Shown piece by piece: positions 35,332-43,791 of a stretch of DNA of 54,895 nt. The stretch lies in NCBI RefSeq assembly GCF_007954265.1, contig NZ_VOLS01000028.1, forward strand, positions 1-54,895, in the 5' to 3' direction. A model generated the notes under the pieces. It worked only from the letters and a program-made list of their open reading frames with translations, was not told the DNA's origin and made no database searches. Position 1 is the stretch's first letter, and each line of letters opens with the position of its first letter. The translations under genes were made by a program, and so were the position numbers. This DNA is from Colwellia sp. C1TZA3. Lineage in GTDB: Bacteria; Pseudomonadota; Gammaproteobacteria; Enterobacterales; Alteromonadaceae.

Positions 35332-36781
35332 AATTAACGACCCGAGTTTCAATGTTTTTACTTTGTAATTCCAAGTAACATTTTTCGATTAAATTCTGCC
35401 CGACTTTCATACGATATTTATCAGAGGCACGAACATCTGACATGGGTTGAAAGTCTTGAGTTAATGCTTGTTGTGCAGCCGTAATACTCGCTTTGTTAAA
35501 TGTTTTGTTTAACAAAGCCGCTTCACAATGCTTAGCGCGCATCGGAATGCCAGCCATACCGCCAAAGGCAATGCGGATGTTAGTCACGACATTATCGTTA
35601 AGTTCGATAAAAAAGGCCGCGAGCACCGCTGATATGTCATCGTCAATACGCTTAGATATTTTGTAAACTTTTAGCAGCTGCCCAGCTTTAGCTTTAGGAA
35701 TGTAGATATTTTTGATAAATTCTGCTTCGTTCAGTACGGTTTTCTTGTAGGCGATAAAGAAGTCTTCAAGCGCTATTTTACGTTCGCTATCTCCACGTTG
35801 CAGTGTCATTGTTGCCCCTAAAGCAATTAAAGCCGGCGGCATATCTCCAATCGGTGATGCATTACCTATGTTGCCGCCTAAGGTGCCATTATTGCGAATT
35901 TGTTTTGAACCAATACGTTCAATCATTTCACCGAGCTCATGATATTCATTCGCTAGCATCGGGGTAAACTCACTGTAAGGGACGGCTGACCCAATAACAA
36001 ACTCATCCGCGTTATTGTCTAAACGGTGTAATTCAGCGACATCACCCAAGTAGACTAAATCGTCAATAGTGGCTAGGTTTTGTGTCACTGTTAGCGCCAA
36101 ATCTGTAGCACCAGCCACTAAGATTGCCTGAGGGTTATCAAGTAATTTTTTCGCCAATTCAGCGCTGCTTTTGGGCGCAAAGTAACGATGAACATTATTG
36201 CTAAGCTCGGCTGACGGCAAGGTTTTAAAGTCATTCAATTGTTTTACAGTTTGCTGATAATGTTGAGCAAATGAATCATTGGCTGTACTTTCATTAGGCA
36301 CTAAAGCGGCATCAATAATAGAGCGGTAGCCGGTACAGCGGCATAAATTACCCGCTAGGGCCTCTAAAACTTCGACTCTATTAGGTGTATTGTTATGCTG
36401 GTGGAGCGCAAATGAGGACATCACAAAGCCGGGGGTACAAAAGCCACATTGCGAACCATGATGATCGACCATAGTTTGCTGAACATGATGTAATTTAGCG
36501 CCTTGTTTAAGGTGCTCTACCGTGATGAGTTGCTTGGCGTGCAAACTACCAACAAAACTAATGCAGGCGTTTATCGCTTTATAATTCAGTGTTTGCTTAT
36601 CTTTTGCTAATTCGGCCATAACTACCGTGCAAGCACCGCAATCACCTGAACTACAGCCTTCTTTGGTACCACTATTAAAGCGCTCCTCACGCAAATATTG
36701 CAGAACAGTCATATTGGGATCAATGTTCTCAATGCTCACAACGTCGTTGTTCAATAAGAAACGAATTGCATTTATGCTCAT
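35324..36781 (-). CDS. xdhA: Xanthine dehydrogenase, FAD/iron-sulfur subunit
   Basis: 485 residues combining both electron-transfer parts. Plant-type [2Fe-2S] at 1-80: Cys43, Cys48, Cys51 (CSSGDCGAC) and Cys73. Second [2Fe-2S] at 90-160: Cys112, Cys115 (CGFCTPG), Cys147, Cys149 (CRCTGY). FAD domain at about 190-480: LVAGATDLALTV, GSKQIRNNGTLGGNIGNASPIGD and KRIDDDISAV. This is the usual two-subunit bacterial XDH layout and implies NAD+ as acceptor. First gene of xdhABC. It diverges from a urate-type MarR regulator across a 494-bp control region. Confidence 0.94.
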   Translation of the reverse strand: MSINAIRFLLNNDVVSIENIDPNMTVLQYLREERFNSGTKEGCSSGDCGACTVVMAELAKDKQTLNYKAINACISFVGSLHAKQLITVEHLKQGAKLHHVQQTMVDHHGSQCGFCTPGFVMSSFALHQHNNTPNRVEVLEALAGNLCRCTGYRSIIDAALVPNESTANDSFAQHYQQTVKQLNDFKTLPSAELSNNVHRYFAPKSSAELAKKLLDNPQAILVAGATDLALTVTQNLATIDDLVYLGDVAELHRLDNNADEFVIGSAVPYSEFTPMLANEYHELGEMIERIGSKQIRNNGTLGGNIGNASPIGDMPPALIALGATMTLQRGDSERKIALEDFFIAYKKTVLNEAEFIKNIYIPKAKAGQLLKVYKISKRIDDDISAVLAAFFIELNDNVVTNIRIAFGGMAGIPMRAKHCEAALLNKTFNKASITAAQQALTQDFQPMSDVRASDKYRMKVGQNLIEKCYLELQSKNIETRVVNYA

Positions 36782-37275
36782 AATGGCGTCCAGTTGTCTT
36801 GTGGTAAATTTATTGCATGCACAATTTTTCAGTCTTCAAATATATCAGAATAAAAACCTGACACAAGTGTCAATTTCTTAATTTAGCTTTTTACTGTCTG
36901 TTTTTACTTTTTAAAAAGTTAATGGCTAAAACAAAAATAGCTAGATTAAACAATATAAGCCTATACAAAACAGTAGCGTAATAAAGTAAACTGCGTTTAA
37001 ATAAAATATAATAAGCTCAACGACCTGGCATTTTTATTCTACCTAGATCATTTTTGGCTAAAGCCTTATCGTGAATAGCTTTCAAACAAATAATTTGCTA
37101 GCCTTAATCAACTTATAATAATGTTGGTTAATTGCAGCCGTTTATTTGATATTTAAATAAGGCAGAGCGGATAAATGTAGTTCACAGCCCTGACAAGCAA
37201 TAAAACTGTATAAATTTCAGCCTAAAATTACAACACCCCTTAGTGTAAACCCACAATATTCTCTCGGAAGTAACA
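36782..37275. promoter_or_regulatory. Divergent control region xdhABC / MarR regulator
   Basis: Two palindromes lie near xdhA: TGACAC-AA-GTGTCA (36859-36872, 78 bp before the xdhA start) and the perfect ACTTTTTAAAAAGT (36906-36919). Either could be the operator of the adjacent MarR protein or of a GntR-type regulator. The first shares TGACA-N4-TGTCA with a site upstream of the glyoxylate aminotransferase. No gene in the interval. Confidence 0.5.
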
Positions 37276-37761
37276 ATGGACGAAGTCGATAAAAAAATTG
37301 AACAATGGGCAATTCAAATGCCTGAACTCGACACCAAGCCCATGGCAATTACCAGTCGAGTGCTACGTATTTCAAAGCACATGAGTGATGAACTAACCAA
37401 GTCATTTCGCGATTACGAACTTACCGACGCTGGTTTTGATGTTTTAGCAACCTTGCTGCGTATCGGCCCGCCACATGCGCTTTCACCGAATCAACTGCTT
37501 GAACAAATGTTGATCACCTCTGGCACAATGACCAGCCGAATAGATTTGCTAGAACGGAAAAAGTTAGTCAAACGAACCACCAATAAAAATGATAAAAGAA
37601 GTGTCACAGTATCACTAACATCAAAAGGTTTAAGTCTTATCGAGCAAGTAATTGTTGAGCATGCTCAGAGCCAAAAAAAGTTAGTTTCTTGTTTCTCACC
37701 TACAGAACAAGCACAGTTTGAAAGCTTATTAAAACGCTATTTAACGCAAGTAGGCTACTGA
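37276..37761 (+). CDS. Urate-responsive-type MarR regulator (HucR/PecS/UrtR group)
   Basis: 161 residues. MarR winged helix at about 50-120 (LLEQMLITSGTMTSRIDLLERKKLVKR, then the wing NDKRSVTVSLT). The extra N-terminal helix EQWAIQMPELDTKPMAITSRVLR and FDVLATLLRIGPP are hallmarks of the urate-responsive group. The residues that bind urate in HucR (Trp20, Asp73, Arg80, Arg106) have counterparts Trp11, Asp55, Arg62 and Arg88; the spacings Asp-Arg (7) and Arg-Arg (26) are identical. It diverges from xdhABC, whose product makes urate, so feedback release of repression by urate is a simple model. CGGAAG precedes the ATG. A strong terminator follows. Confidence 0.83.
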   Translation: MDEVDKKIEQWAIQMPELDTKPMAITSRVLRISKHMSDELTKSFRDYELTDAGFDVLATLLRIGPPHALSPNQLLEQMLITSGTMTSRIDLLERKKLVKRTTNKNDKRSVTVSLTSKGLSLIEQVIVEHAQSQKKLVSCFSPTEQAQFESLLKRYLTQVGY

Positions 37762-37787
37762 TTAAAGAGACTTCGCTTTCTAAAGCC

Positions 37788-37805
37788 TAATTAATCAACT
37801 TGGTA
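37788..37805 (-). repeat. Family B terminal fragment, B8
   Basis: 18 bp (TAATTAATCAACTTGGTA) identical to the B-element end, followed by TAA. The rest of the element is absent. Could be a solo end left by deletion. Confidence 0.5.
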
Positions 37806-37827
37806 TAACAAAAGCTTAATCAACAAA

Positions 37828-37872
37828 AAAGCGCGTATAGCGTCATTTAACAATGGCCGCTATACGCGCTTT
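37828..37872. terminator. Strong bidirectional terminator
   Basis: AAAGCGCGTATAGCG (37828-37842) and CGCTATACGCGCTTT (37858-37872): 15-bp perfect arms between the convergent MarR gene (plus) and the ureidoglycine aminohydrolase gene (minus), with an A6 tract on the left. Confidence 0.9.
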
Positions 37873-37885
37873 ACTAGCTAATTTA

Positions 37886-38722
37886 TTAGTTTTTAGGACG
37901 AATAAACGGCATTTGTCTATTTACATCTTTGTATAACAAATATCTAAAAGGTCCTGGTCCGCCGGTGTAACATGACTGTGGACAAAAAGCCCGTAACCAC
38001 ATAAAATCGCCCGCTTCTACTTCGACCCACTCGCCATTTAAATGATAAACAGCTTTACCTTGTAAGACATATAAACCATGTTCCATAACATGAGTTTCAT
38101 CAAAGGGAATAACACCCCCTGGCTGGAAAGTAACCACGTTAACATGCATATCAAAACGCATATCTGTTGGGTCCATAAATCGGGTTGTACCCCAAACACC
38201 ACCGGTATTTGGCATATCTGTACGGTCTAGGTCTTGATCACTGGTGACAAAAGCTTCAGGAACATCAATGCCATCTACGTATTGGTAAGCCTTGCGGATC
38301 CAATGAAATTTTACGTTGGCAGCGCTATTATTTTTTAACGTCCAGTGACACTTTGGCGGTAAATAGGCGTAACCACCAGTGTCCATATGATGTTCAACAC
38401 CTTCAATAGTAATGTCCATTTCACCTTCAACAACAAAAAGAACACCTTGGGCACTTTCGTCAAGTTCAGGTTTGTTTGACCCACCTTCAGCGCCTACTTC
38501 AACAATATATTGTGAAAAAGTTTCCGCAAAGCCACTTAAAGGACGAGCAATAACCCACATCCGCATATGGTCCCAAAAGGGTAAATAGCTAGTGACAATA
38601 TCTGTCATCACGCGTTTAGGGATAACCGCGTAGGCTTCGGTAAAAATAGCGCGGTCTGAAATTAATTGTGTTTGTGGGGGTAAACCGCCACTTGGGGCAT
38701 AATAAGTGTTGTTATTTGACAT
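37886..38722 (-). CDS. allE: (S)-ureidoglycine aminohydrolase
   Basis: 278 residues, bicupin. Hydrolyses (S)-ureidoglycine to (S)-ureidoglycolate and ammonia with Mn2+. Starts with [32 protein letters not shown], as in E. coli YlbA/AllE. First cupin around [19 protein letters not shown]; second around [43 protein letters not shown], holding the metal-binding His/Glu residues. AAGGAAC precedes the ATG, which lies inside the end of glcB (11-bp overlap), so the two are translationally coupled: the enzyme one step before glyoxylate release is tied to a glyoxylate-using enzyme. Confidence 0.93.
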   Translation of the reverse strand: MSNNNTYYAPSGGLPPQTQLISDRAIFTEAYAVIPKRVMTDIVTSYLPFWDHMRMWVIARPLSGFAETFSQYIVEVGAEGGSNKPELDESAQGVLFVVEGEMDITIEGVEHHMDTGGYAYLPPKCHWTLKNNSAANVKFHWIRKAYQYVDGIDVPEAFVTSDQDLDRTDMPNTGGVWGTTRFMDPTDMRFDMHVNVVTFQPGGVIPFDETHVMEHGLYVLQGKAVYHLNGEWVEVEAGDFMWLRAFCPQSCYTGGPGPFRYLLYKDVNRQMPFIRPKN

Positions 38723-40910
38723 GGTTAGTGTTCCTTAATGTCTGGGCTGCAATGAATTTTTTTCTGTATTCATGCAGCAAAGGTTCGGTATACCCATTGG
38801 GTTGAGTTTTACCTTTAAATATTAAATCTAATGCTGCTTGAAAAGATAAGCTCTTTTCAAAGTCTGCAGACATTGCTTGGTAATCTGGGTCGTGTGCGTT
38901 TTGCTGATCTACCACGACCGCCATTTTTTCTAACGCTGTTCTAACTTGTGCTTCAGTCAAAATAGAATGTTCAAGCCAGTTACAAATATGTTGACTAGAA
39001 ATTCGTAAGGTCGCTCTATCTTCCATTAAGCCAATGTTATTAATATCAGGCACTTTTGATGCCCCCATACCTAAATCAACCCAGCGCACCACGTAGCCCA
39101 ATAATCCTTGCGCGTTATTGTTTAACTCTTTTTCGATGTCTGCTTTACTGAGATTATTTACCTTGGTTAATAAAGGTACGGTTAGTATATCATCGAGATT
39201 AGCACGGGTTCTTTTTGCCAAGGTCTTTTGTATCTCAAAGACCTTAACTTGATGATAATGCATAGCATGTAACGTTGCTCCAGTGGGTGATGGCACCCAA
39301 GCTGTATTAGCACCCGCTAATGGGTGAGCAATTTTCATCTTCATCATTTGCGCCATTTCATCTGGAATGGCCCACATGCCCTTGCCTATTTGCGCTTTAC
39401 CGGAAAAACCACAAGCTAAACCTATATCGACATTCCAATCTTCATAAGCTTTAATCCAAGGTTGTGCTTTCATATCACCTTTTGCCACCATAGGGCCGAG
39501 TAACATACTGGTGTGTATTTCATCACCTGTTCGGTCCAAAAAGCCGGTATTAATAAAGACAATACGGCTTTTAACCGCTCTAATACACTCTTTTAAGTTC
39601 ACGGTGGTGCGACGCTCTTCGTCCATAACACCAATTTTAATGGTGTCTCTAGCAAGACCTAAAGCATCTTCAACCGCGTTGAAAATTTTATTAGCAAAGG
39701 CCACTTCTTCAGGACCATGCATTTTAGGCTTAACAATATAAATATTGCCATTTCTAGAGTTACAATGCAGATTGGTTTTTTGTACATCATGTAAGGCTAT
39801 CAATACACTTATCATGGCGTCCATGATACCTTCTTGAATTTCAAAACCGTCTTTATCTACTATCGCTGGGTTAGTCATTAAATGGCCAACATTACGACAA
39901 AACAATAAGCTACGACCATGGACACTGAAGCTACTACCCGTGAGATCTTGATAGGCTTTATCAGCTTTTAGTACCCGTTTTGTTACCTTACCTGCTTTTT
40001 CAATTGTCTCGCTTAAATCACCTTTCATTAAGCCAAGCCAATTGCGATATACCTGAATTTTTTCTTGTGCGTTTACCGCAACAACTGAATCTTCAAAGTC
40101 TTGTATGGTGGTTATGGCCGACTCTACCGTAATGTCTTTTACACCGGCAGCATCTGTTTTGCCAATAACAGACGTAGCATCTACTTCGATGGCAACACGT
40201 AGGTCGTTATGGATTAACAACATTGAGGTGGGTTTACTTTGCTCGCCTTGAAAGCCAATTAATTGCTCAGCATTCTTTAATTGTGTGTTTGTGCCATCGC
40301 TTAAACTCACCTGCAACTGGTTATTATCAATAGTATAAGCAGATGACTGTTGATGTGAGCCGGTAAGCAAAGGAAAATGAGCATCTAAAAAGTCTCGAGC
40401 ATAAGCAATAACTTTATTGGCTCTAATGGTGTTGTGCGCGCGACCTTTTTCGGCTCCGCCTTCATCACTAATAACGTCAGTACCATAAAGTGCATCATAT
40501 AGACTGCCCCAACGCGCGTTTGCCGCATTTAAAGAAAAACGTGCATTGGCAGTTGGCACCACTAACTGTGGCCCAGCTTGTAAGCTAATTTCAGTATCGA
40601 CATTTGTTGTGCTTATTTGAAAATCTTCGCCTTCAGGCACCAAATAGCCAATTTCAATCAGAAATTTTTTATAGGCATCAAGGTCAAAGTTACCTTGATG
40701 CTTTACATTCCACTGGTCTATTTGTTGCTGTATTGCCACTCGCTTGACTAATAAGGCTCTATTTTCTGGCCCTAATTCATGGCTTATTTTTGAAAAAAGC
40801 GTCCAGAAATGTTGCTCAGTAATTGCTAAGCCTGGTAATACTTCTTCTTTAATAAAGTTTACTAAATCGCCATCAACCTTTAGTAAGTCTTTTTGCTGGT
40901 ATTTTGTCAT
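38712..40910 (-). CDS. glcB: Malate synthase G
   Basis: 732 residues, the normal length for the monomeric G form. Condenses glyoxylate and acetyl-CoA to malate. Visible: [17 protein letters not shown] near 130, [45 protein letters not shown], and a C-terminal plug domain with NCWLEHSIL-like [15 protein letters not shown]. First gene of a two-gene operon with ureidoglycine aminohydrolase. No isocitrate lyase is in the window, so its glyoxylate here most simply comes from ureides. An ATTGT-TG-ACAAT palindrome lies about 105 bp upstream, matching one upstream of puuD. Confidence 0.95.
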   Translation of the reverse strand: MTKYQQKDLLKVDGDLVNFIKEEVLPGLAITEQHFWTLFSKISHELGPENRALLVKRVAIQQQIDQWNVKHQGNFDLDAYKKFLIEIGYLVPEGEDFQISTTNVDTEISLQAGPQLVVPTANARFSLNAANARWGSLYDALYGTDVISDEGGAEKGRAHNTIRANKVIAYARDFLDAHFPLLTGSHQQSSAYTIDNNQLQVSLSDGTNTQLKNAEQLIGFQGEQSKPTSMLLIHNDLRVAIEVDATSVIGKTDAAGVKDITVESAITTIQDFEDSVVAVNAQEKIQVYRNWLGLMKGDLSETIEKAGKVTKRVLKADKAYQDLTGSSFSVHGRSLLFCRNVGHLMTNPAIVDKDGFEIQEGIMDAMISVLIALHDVQKTNLHCNSRNGNIYIVKPKMHGPEEVAFANKIFNAVEDALGLARDTIKIGVMDEERRTTVNLKECIRAVKSRIVFINTGFLDRTGDEIHTSMLLGPMVAKGDMKAQPWIKAYEDWNVDIGLACGFSGKAQIGKGMWAIPDEMAQMMKMKIAHPLAGANTAWVPSPTGATLHAMHYHQVKVFEIQKTLAKRTRANLDDILTVPLLTKVNNLSKADIEKELNNNAQGLLGYVVRWVDLGMGASKVPDINNIGLMEDRATLRISSQHICNWLEHSILTEAQVRTALEKMAVVVDQQNAHDPDYQAMSADFEKSLSFQAALDLIFKGKTQPNGYTEPLLHEYRKKFIAAQTLRNTNHVK

Positions 40911-41011
40911 TTTCTTATTTACTCATTGCTAATGGATATTTAAAGCTTCAATGGTCTTTAATTTAAACAAATACTCGACACCTGTCAACTAAGTCAGGCA
41001 ATTGTAAACAT

Positions 41012-41025
41012 AATTGTTGACAATT
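41012..41025. promoter_or_regulatory. Palindrome upstream of glcB, shared with puuD
   Basis: AATTGT-TG-ACAATT. Its core ATTGTTGACAAT is the exact reverse complement of the core upstream of puuD (50677-50688). TTGT-N2-ACAA palindromes fit FCD-type GntR regulators, such as GlcC in E. coli, which controls glcB. Confidence 0.55.
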
Positions 41026-41163
41026 AATTCAAGTAACCTATAGTGAGCTCAAGCATAGTACTTTTTTTAATCATGTGAATATAAACGTAATCAGTTCAGA
41101 TGGATGTTTTCTACGAGACCTTACCTAATATAAGTTGTTTCTTTAAAGAAATAACACAAGTTA

Positions 41164-41501
41164 TACCAGTTCCATTAAGTTTGTGATCTTGTTGTGCGCA
41201 GGAAAAATAATTCAAGGTAAGGCGCTCGATTGAGTAATACCAATTTGATTAATTAAGTGATCTACTTTTTCATGAGGGAAAATGGACAAATACAAGGCAT
41301 AAAATTTAGTAAGTAGTTATTCTACTTATAAATTTTATAACGCAGTAGTTATTCATTTTAACCATTAAAAATGAGCAGGTAATTAATCAACTTGGTATAA
41401 TAGCTGGCTATTGGGAGTGAGAGCAACACAGCCTTGAGCTATTTTAACTAGTACAAGTGAGCAATAACTTAATGGGATTGGGATTGGGATTGGTATTGGT
41501 A
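41164..41501 (+). repeat. Family A element A9, split by an inserted family B element
   Basis: Left part of A at 41164-41237, right part at 41398-41501, with B7 (41238-41397) inserted between. The right end of A9 is expanded: GGGATT is repeated three times and GGTATT twice before the final TTGGTA. TTA flanks at 41161-41163 and 41502-41504. Confidence 0.9.
41238..41397 (+). repeat. Family B element B7 (complete, 160 bp) nested in A9
   Basis: Starts TACCAATTTGATTAATTAAG and ends in CTTGGTA; flanked by TAA on both sides (41235-41237 and 41398-41400). Removing B7 and one TAA restores the family A sequence GATTGAGYAATAGCTGG with one base change. Direct evidence that family B transposes. Confidence 0.93.
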
Positions 41502-41630
41502 TTATTATGTTCAGTATCTGGATTGACTTCAGTTAAGCTTTGTTATTGCAGTGAAAGCTCACCGTAAAGCGAGGACTTTTGAAACATCTAGAGCTCGTAT
41601 TAAGCACTAAGCAAAGGTGAACTCGCTATC

Positions 41631-41672
41631 GCTATTGAGCAACTTGGGCTAGCTATTGAGCAACTTGGGCTA
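41631..41672 (+). repeat. Perfect 21-bp tandem duplication
   Basis: A 21-bp unit starting GCTATTGAGCAACTTGGG occurs twice in a row without mismatch, about 90 bp upstream of the second HIU hydrolase gene. May be a recent slippage duplication in the promoter region. Confidence 0.8.
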
Positions 41673-41759
41673 ATAGTCGAGCTTTATCTTCAAGCATTAT
41701 AAAAAATAATATGCTAAAAAACCTAGAAGACATGACTAACAAAAAGCAAGGAATAATAA

Positions 41760-42113
41760 ATGGCAAAGTTATCAACACACGTACTGGACACCGCCAATGG
41801 TGTGCCGGCACAGGGTATCAAACTTGAATTTTTTCGAGTAGAAGGTTCAAACCAGCGATTAATAAAAACCTTAACAACTAACAGTGACGGTCGAACAGAC
41901 GAGTTGTTATTAGACGACAGTACGATTGAAGTAGGCGAATACGTTATTGTTTTTCATGTTGCTGAATATTTTTCTAAATTAACCGGTGATAAAAACGAAC
42001 CTGCCTTTTTAAACCGTATACCAATTAACTTTGGTATTTTTGATGCAGCAGCTAATTACCATGTACCGTTATTAGTATCGCCGTGGAGTTATTCCACTTA
42101 CCGCGGTAGCTAA
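41760..42113 (+). CDS. 5-hydroxyisourate hydrolase-like protein, paralogue 2
   Basis: 117 residues. It keeps the full HIU hydrolase signature: THVLDTANG with His7, Arg45 in NSDGRTDE, His101 in NYHVPLLV and the C-terminal YRGS. It differs from paralogue 1 over most other positions and has a longer loop (SKLTGDKNEPAFLNRIP), so it is not a recent duplicate. No signal peptide. AAGGAAT precedes the ATG. Followed in the same direction by ytoQ (284 bp later), a universal stress protein and an MFS carrier. It may be a second active hydrolase under different control or act on a related compound. A perfect 10-bp hairpin (42208-42235) follows. Confidence 0.88.
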   Translation: MAKLSTHVLDTANGVPAQGIKLEFFRVEGSNQRLIKTLTTNSDGRTDELLLDDSTIEVGEYVIVFHVAEYFSKLTGDKNEPAFLNRIPINFGIFDAAANYHVPLLVSPWSYSTYRGS

Positions 42114-42207
42114 TCAATTATACCAGTAAATACGTTGTTTGTTGGTAAACTAGCTTGTGGTTTAAAATAAGCAATAAACACCTGCTCCACTTCAAGATGC
42201 AGTTTCA

Positions 42208-42235
42208 GCCTTGAGCTAGGAAATCAGCTCAAGGC
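42208..42235 (+). terminator. Hairpin between HIU hydrolase 2 and ytoQ
   Basis: GCCTTGAGCT, 8-nt loop, AGCTCAAGGC: perfect 10-bp arms. No T tract follows, so it may be an mRNA-stability or partial-termination structure. Confidence 0.45.
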
Positions 42236-42397
42236 GCGGTACGATGACAATGGTTATTCTTGGTAACTGCTCCTGCGTTACTCTACTGTCCTACATCCAC
42301 TTAGGAGCCTTATCAAGTATTGCAATACTGGACTGTTTTTCTAGCTTAACCCTAAGGGTATATAAGTTAACAAGCATAACTGATCAAGGAAACAAAA

Positions 42398-42835
42398 ATG
42401 AAGCAATGGAACATTTATCTCTCAGGTGAAATTCATAGCGATTGGCGTCAACAAATAGAACAAGGTTGTCAATCGCTGCCGGTTATTTTTACTTCGCCAG
42501 TTACTGTGCATGAACTTAGTGATGCAGCAGGCGACCATTTAGGCCATGCTGAAGATCCCTTTTGGCGCGACCACCAGTCTTCAAAAATTAACGCGATAAG
42601 AACTCAAACCCTGATTAAAGATTGCGACCTAGCTATTGTTAGGTTTGGTGATAAATATAAACAATGGAATGCCGCTTTTGATGCTGGGCAATGTGCCGCT
42701 TTAGGTAAACCTTACGTGACACTTCATGATGACAGTATTATCCACCCGTTAAAAGAAGTTGATGCTATGGCTTTAGCATGGGCAAAAACCACCACCGATA
42801 TTATCAAAATCATTGAATATGTTATTAAACAATAA
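42398..42835 (+). CDS. YtoQ-family protein (nucleoside 2-deoxyribosyltransferase-like)
   Basis: 145 residues, similar in length to Bacillus YtoQ (about 148). Conserved points: IYLSGEIHSDWRQQI at the start, a GHAEDPFWRDHQSSKIN-IRTQTLIKDCDLAIVRFGDKYKQWNAAFDAGQCAALGKPYV core and LHHPL-like IIHPLKEVD. The family is grouped with nucleoside 2-deoxyribosyltransferase folds, but no activity is proven to my knowledge. AAGGAAAC lies before the ATG. It lies 56 bp before the universal stress gene. Its position inside a purine-degradation region hints at a nucleoside- or base-related role; this is inference. Confidence 0.85.
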   Translation: MKQWNIYLSGEIHSDWRQQIEQGCQSLPVIFTSPVTVHELSDAAGDHLGHAEDPFWRDHQSSKINAIRTQTLIKDCDLAIVRFGDKYKQWNAAFDAGQCAALGKPYVTLHDDSIIHPLKEVDAMALAWAKTTTDIIKIIEYVIKQ

Positions 42836-42891
42836 ATAATAATTAACCACCAATAACAGAACATCTACACATCAGACAAGGGAAACACATA

Positions 42892-43791
42892 ATGGCAGAT
42901 TATAAACGTATATTCGTAGTTATCACCCCTCATCGGGAAGAGCAACCTGCTCTTACTCGTGCTGTTTTTTTAGCAAATAAATACCAGGCAGAATTGGTAT
43001 TAGGCAGTTCGATGTACAACAGAAGTATCGAAAAGTCATCAGGTGTTGCAAGCCAAAACTGTAAAGAGCTTAAGCAAGCTCTGCTTGACGATCAAAAAGC
43101 TGTTATGCAAGCCTTAGCCGCATCGCTTGATATTGAAACAAAAACTGAGTGTGTAGTTACTTGGCATAAAAAATGGTATGAAGGTGTTATTAATCTTGCT
43201 ACTGAAAACAATTGTGATCTTATTATCAAAGAGACTAAGCATTACAAAAAATCAGTGCGCAACTTATTCACCCCTGATCACTGGAACTTACTCCGCTATA
43301 GTCCTATTAATGTGCTAATGGTCAAAAATCATAAGTGGACTTGTAATGGCGATATTGTTACTGCCATTAGTCTAGATGACGGCGACAGCGAACATCAGTG
43401 TTTAAGTGAAAAAGTAGCGAAAGAAGCGGCCTCGATGGCGAAATTATTTAGTGCAAAATTACACTTTATTAATACCGTCAGTAAAGCCCCAATGCATATA
43501 GCAGTAGATAAGTCTGCTTTTGATCCCGATAAAGTCAATGCACGAGTTAAGAAAAAGCATCAAGAAAGTTTGCAAACGCTAGCGGATAACTTAAGTATCC
43601 CCAATGTAAACATTATTGTTGAAGAAGGCTTGCCGGGTCACGTAGTACCAAAACTATGTGACGATTTAAATGCCGAATGTTTAATATTAGGCTCTGTAGG
43701 CCGTAAGGGCGTTAACGCCGCTTTACTCGGCAATACTGCAGAATATATTATTGACAAATTAGATTGTGATACGCTTGTTATTAAAGGCTAA
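42892..43791 (+). CDS. Tandem universal stress protein (UspE-like)
   Basis: 299 residues with two Usp domains (about 1-145 and 155-299). Domain 1: KRIFVVITPHREEQPALTRAVFLANKY and IIKETKHYKKSVRNLFTPDHWNLLRYSPINVLMVK. Domain 2: AISLDDGDSEHQCL and a GxVGRKGVNAALLGNTAEYIIDKLDCDTLVIKG ending that has the ATP-type G-x2-G-x9-G(S/T) pattern (GSVGRKGVNAALLGNTA). E. coli UspE has the same two-domain layout and length class. AAGGGAAA precedes the ATG. The downstream MFS gene overlaps its end. Confidence 0.88.
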   Translation: MADYKRIFVVITPHREEQPALTRAVFLANKYQAELVLGSSMYNRSIEKSSGVASQNCKELKQALLDDQKAVMQALAASLDIETKTECVVTWHKKWYEGVINLATENNCDLIIKETKHYKKSVRNLFTPDHWNLLRYSPINVLMVKNHKWTCNGDIVTAISLDDGDSEHQCLSEKVAKEAASMAKLFSAKLHFINTVSKAPMHIAVDKSAFDPDKVNARVKKKHQESLQTLADNLSIPNVNIIVEEGLPGHVVPKLCDDLNAECLILGSVGRKGVNAALLGNTAEYIIDKLDCDTLVIKG

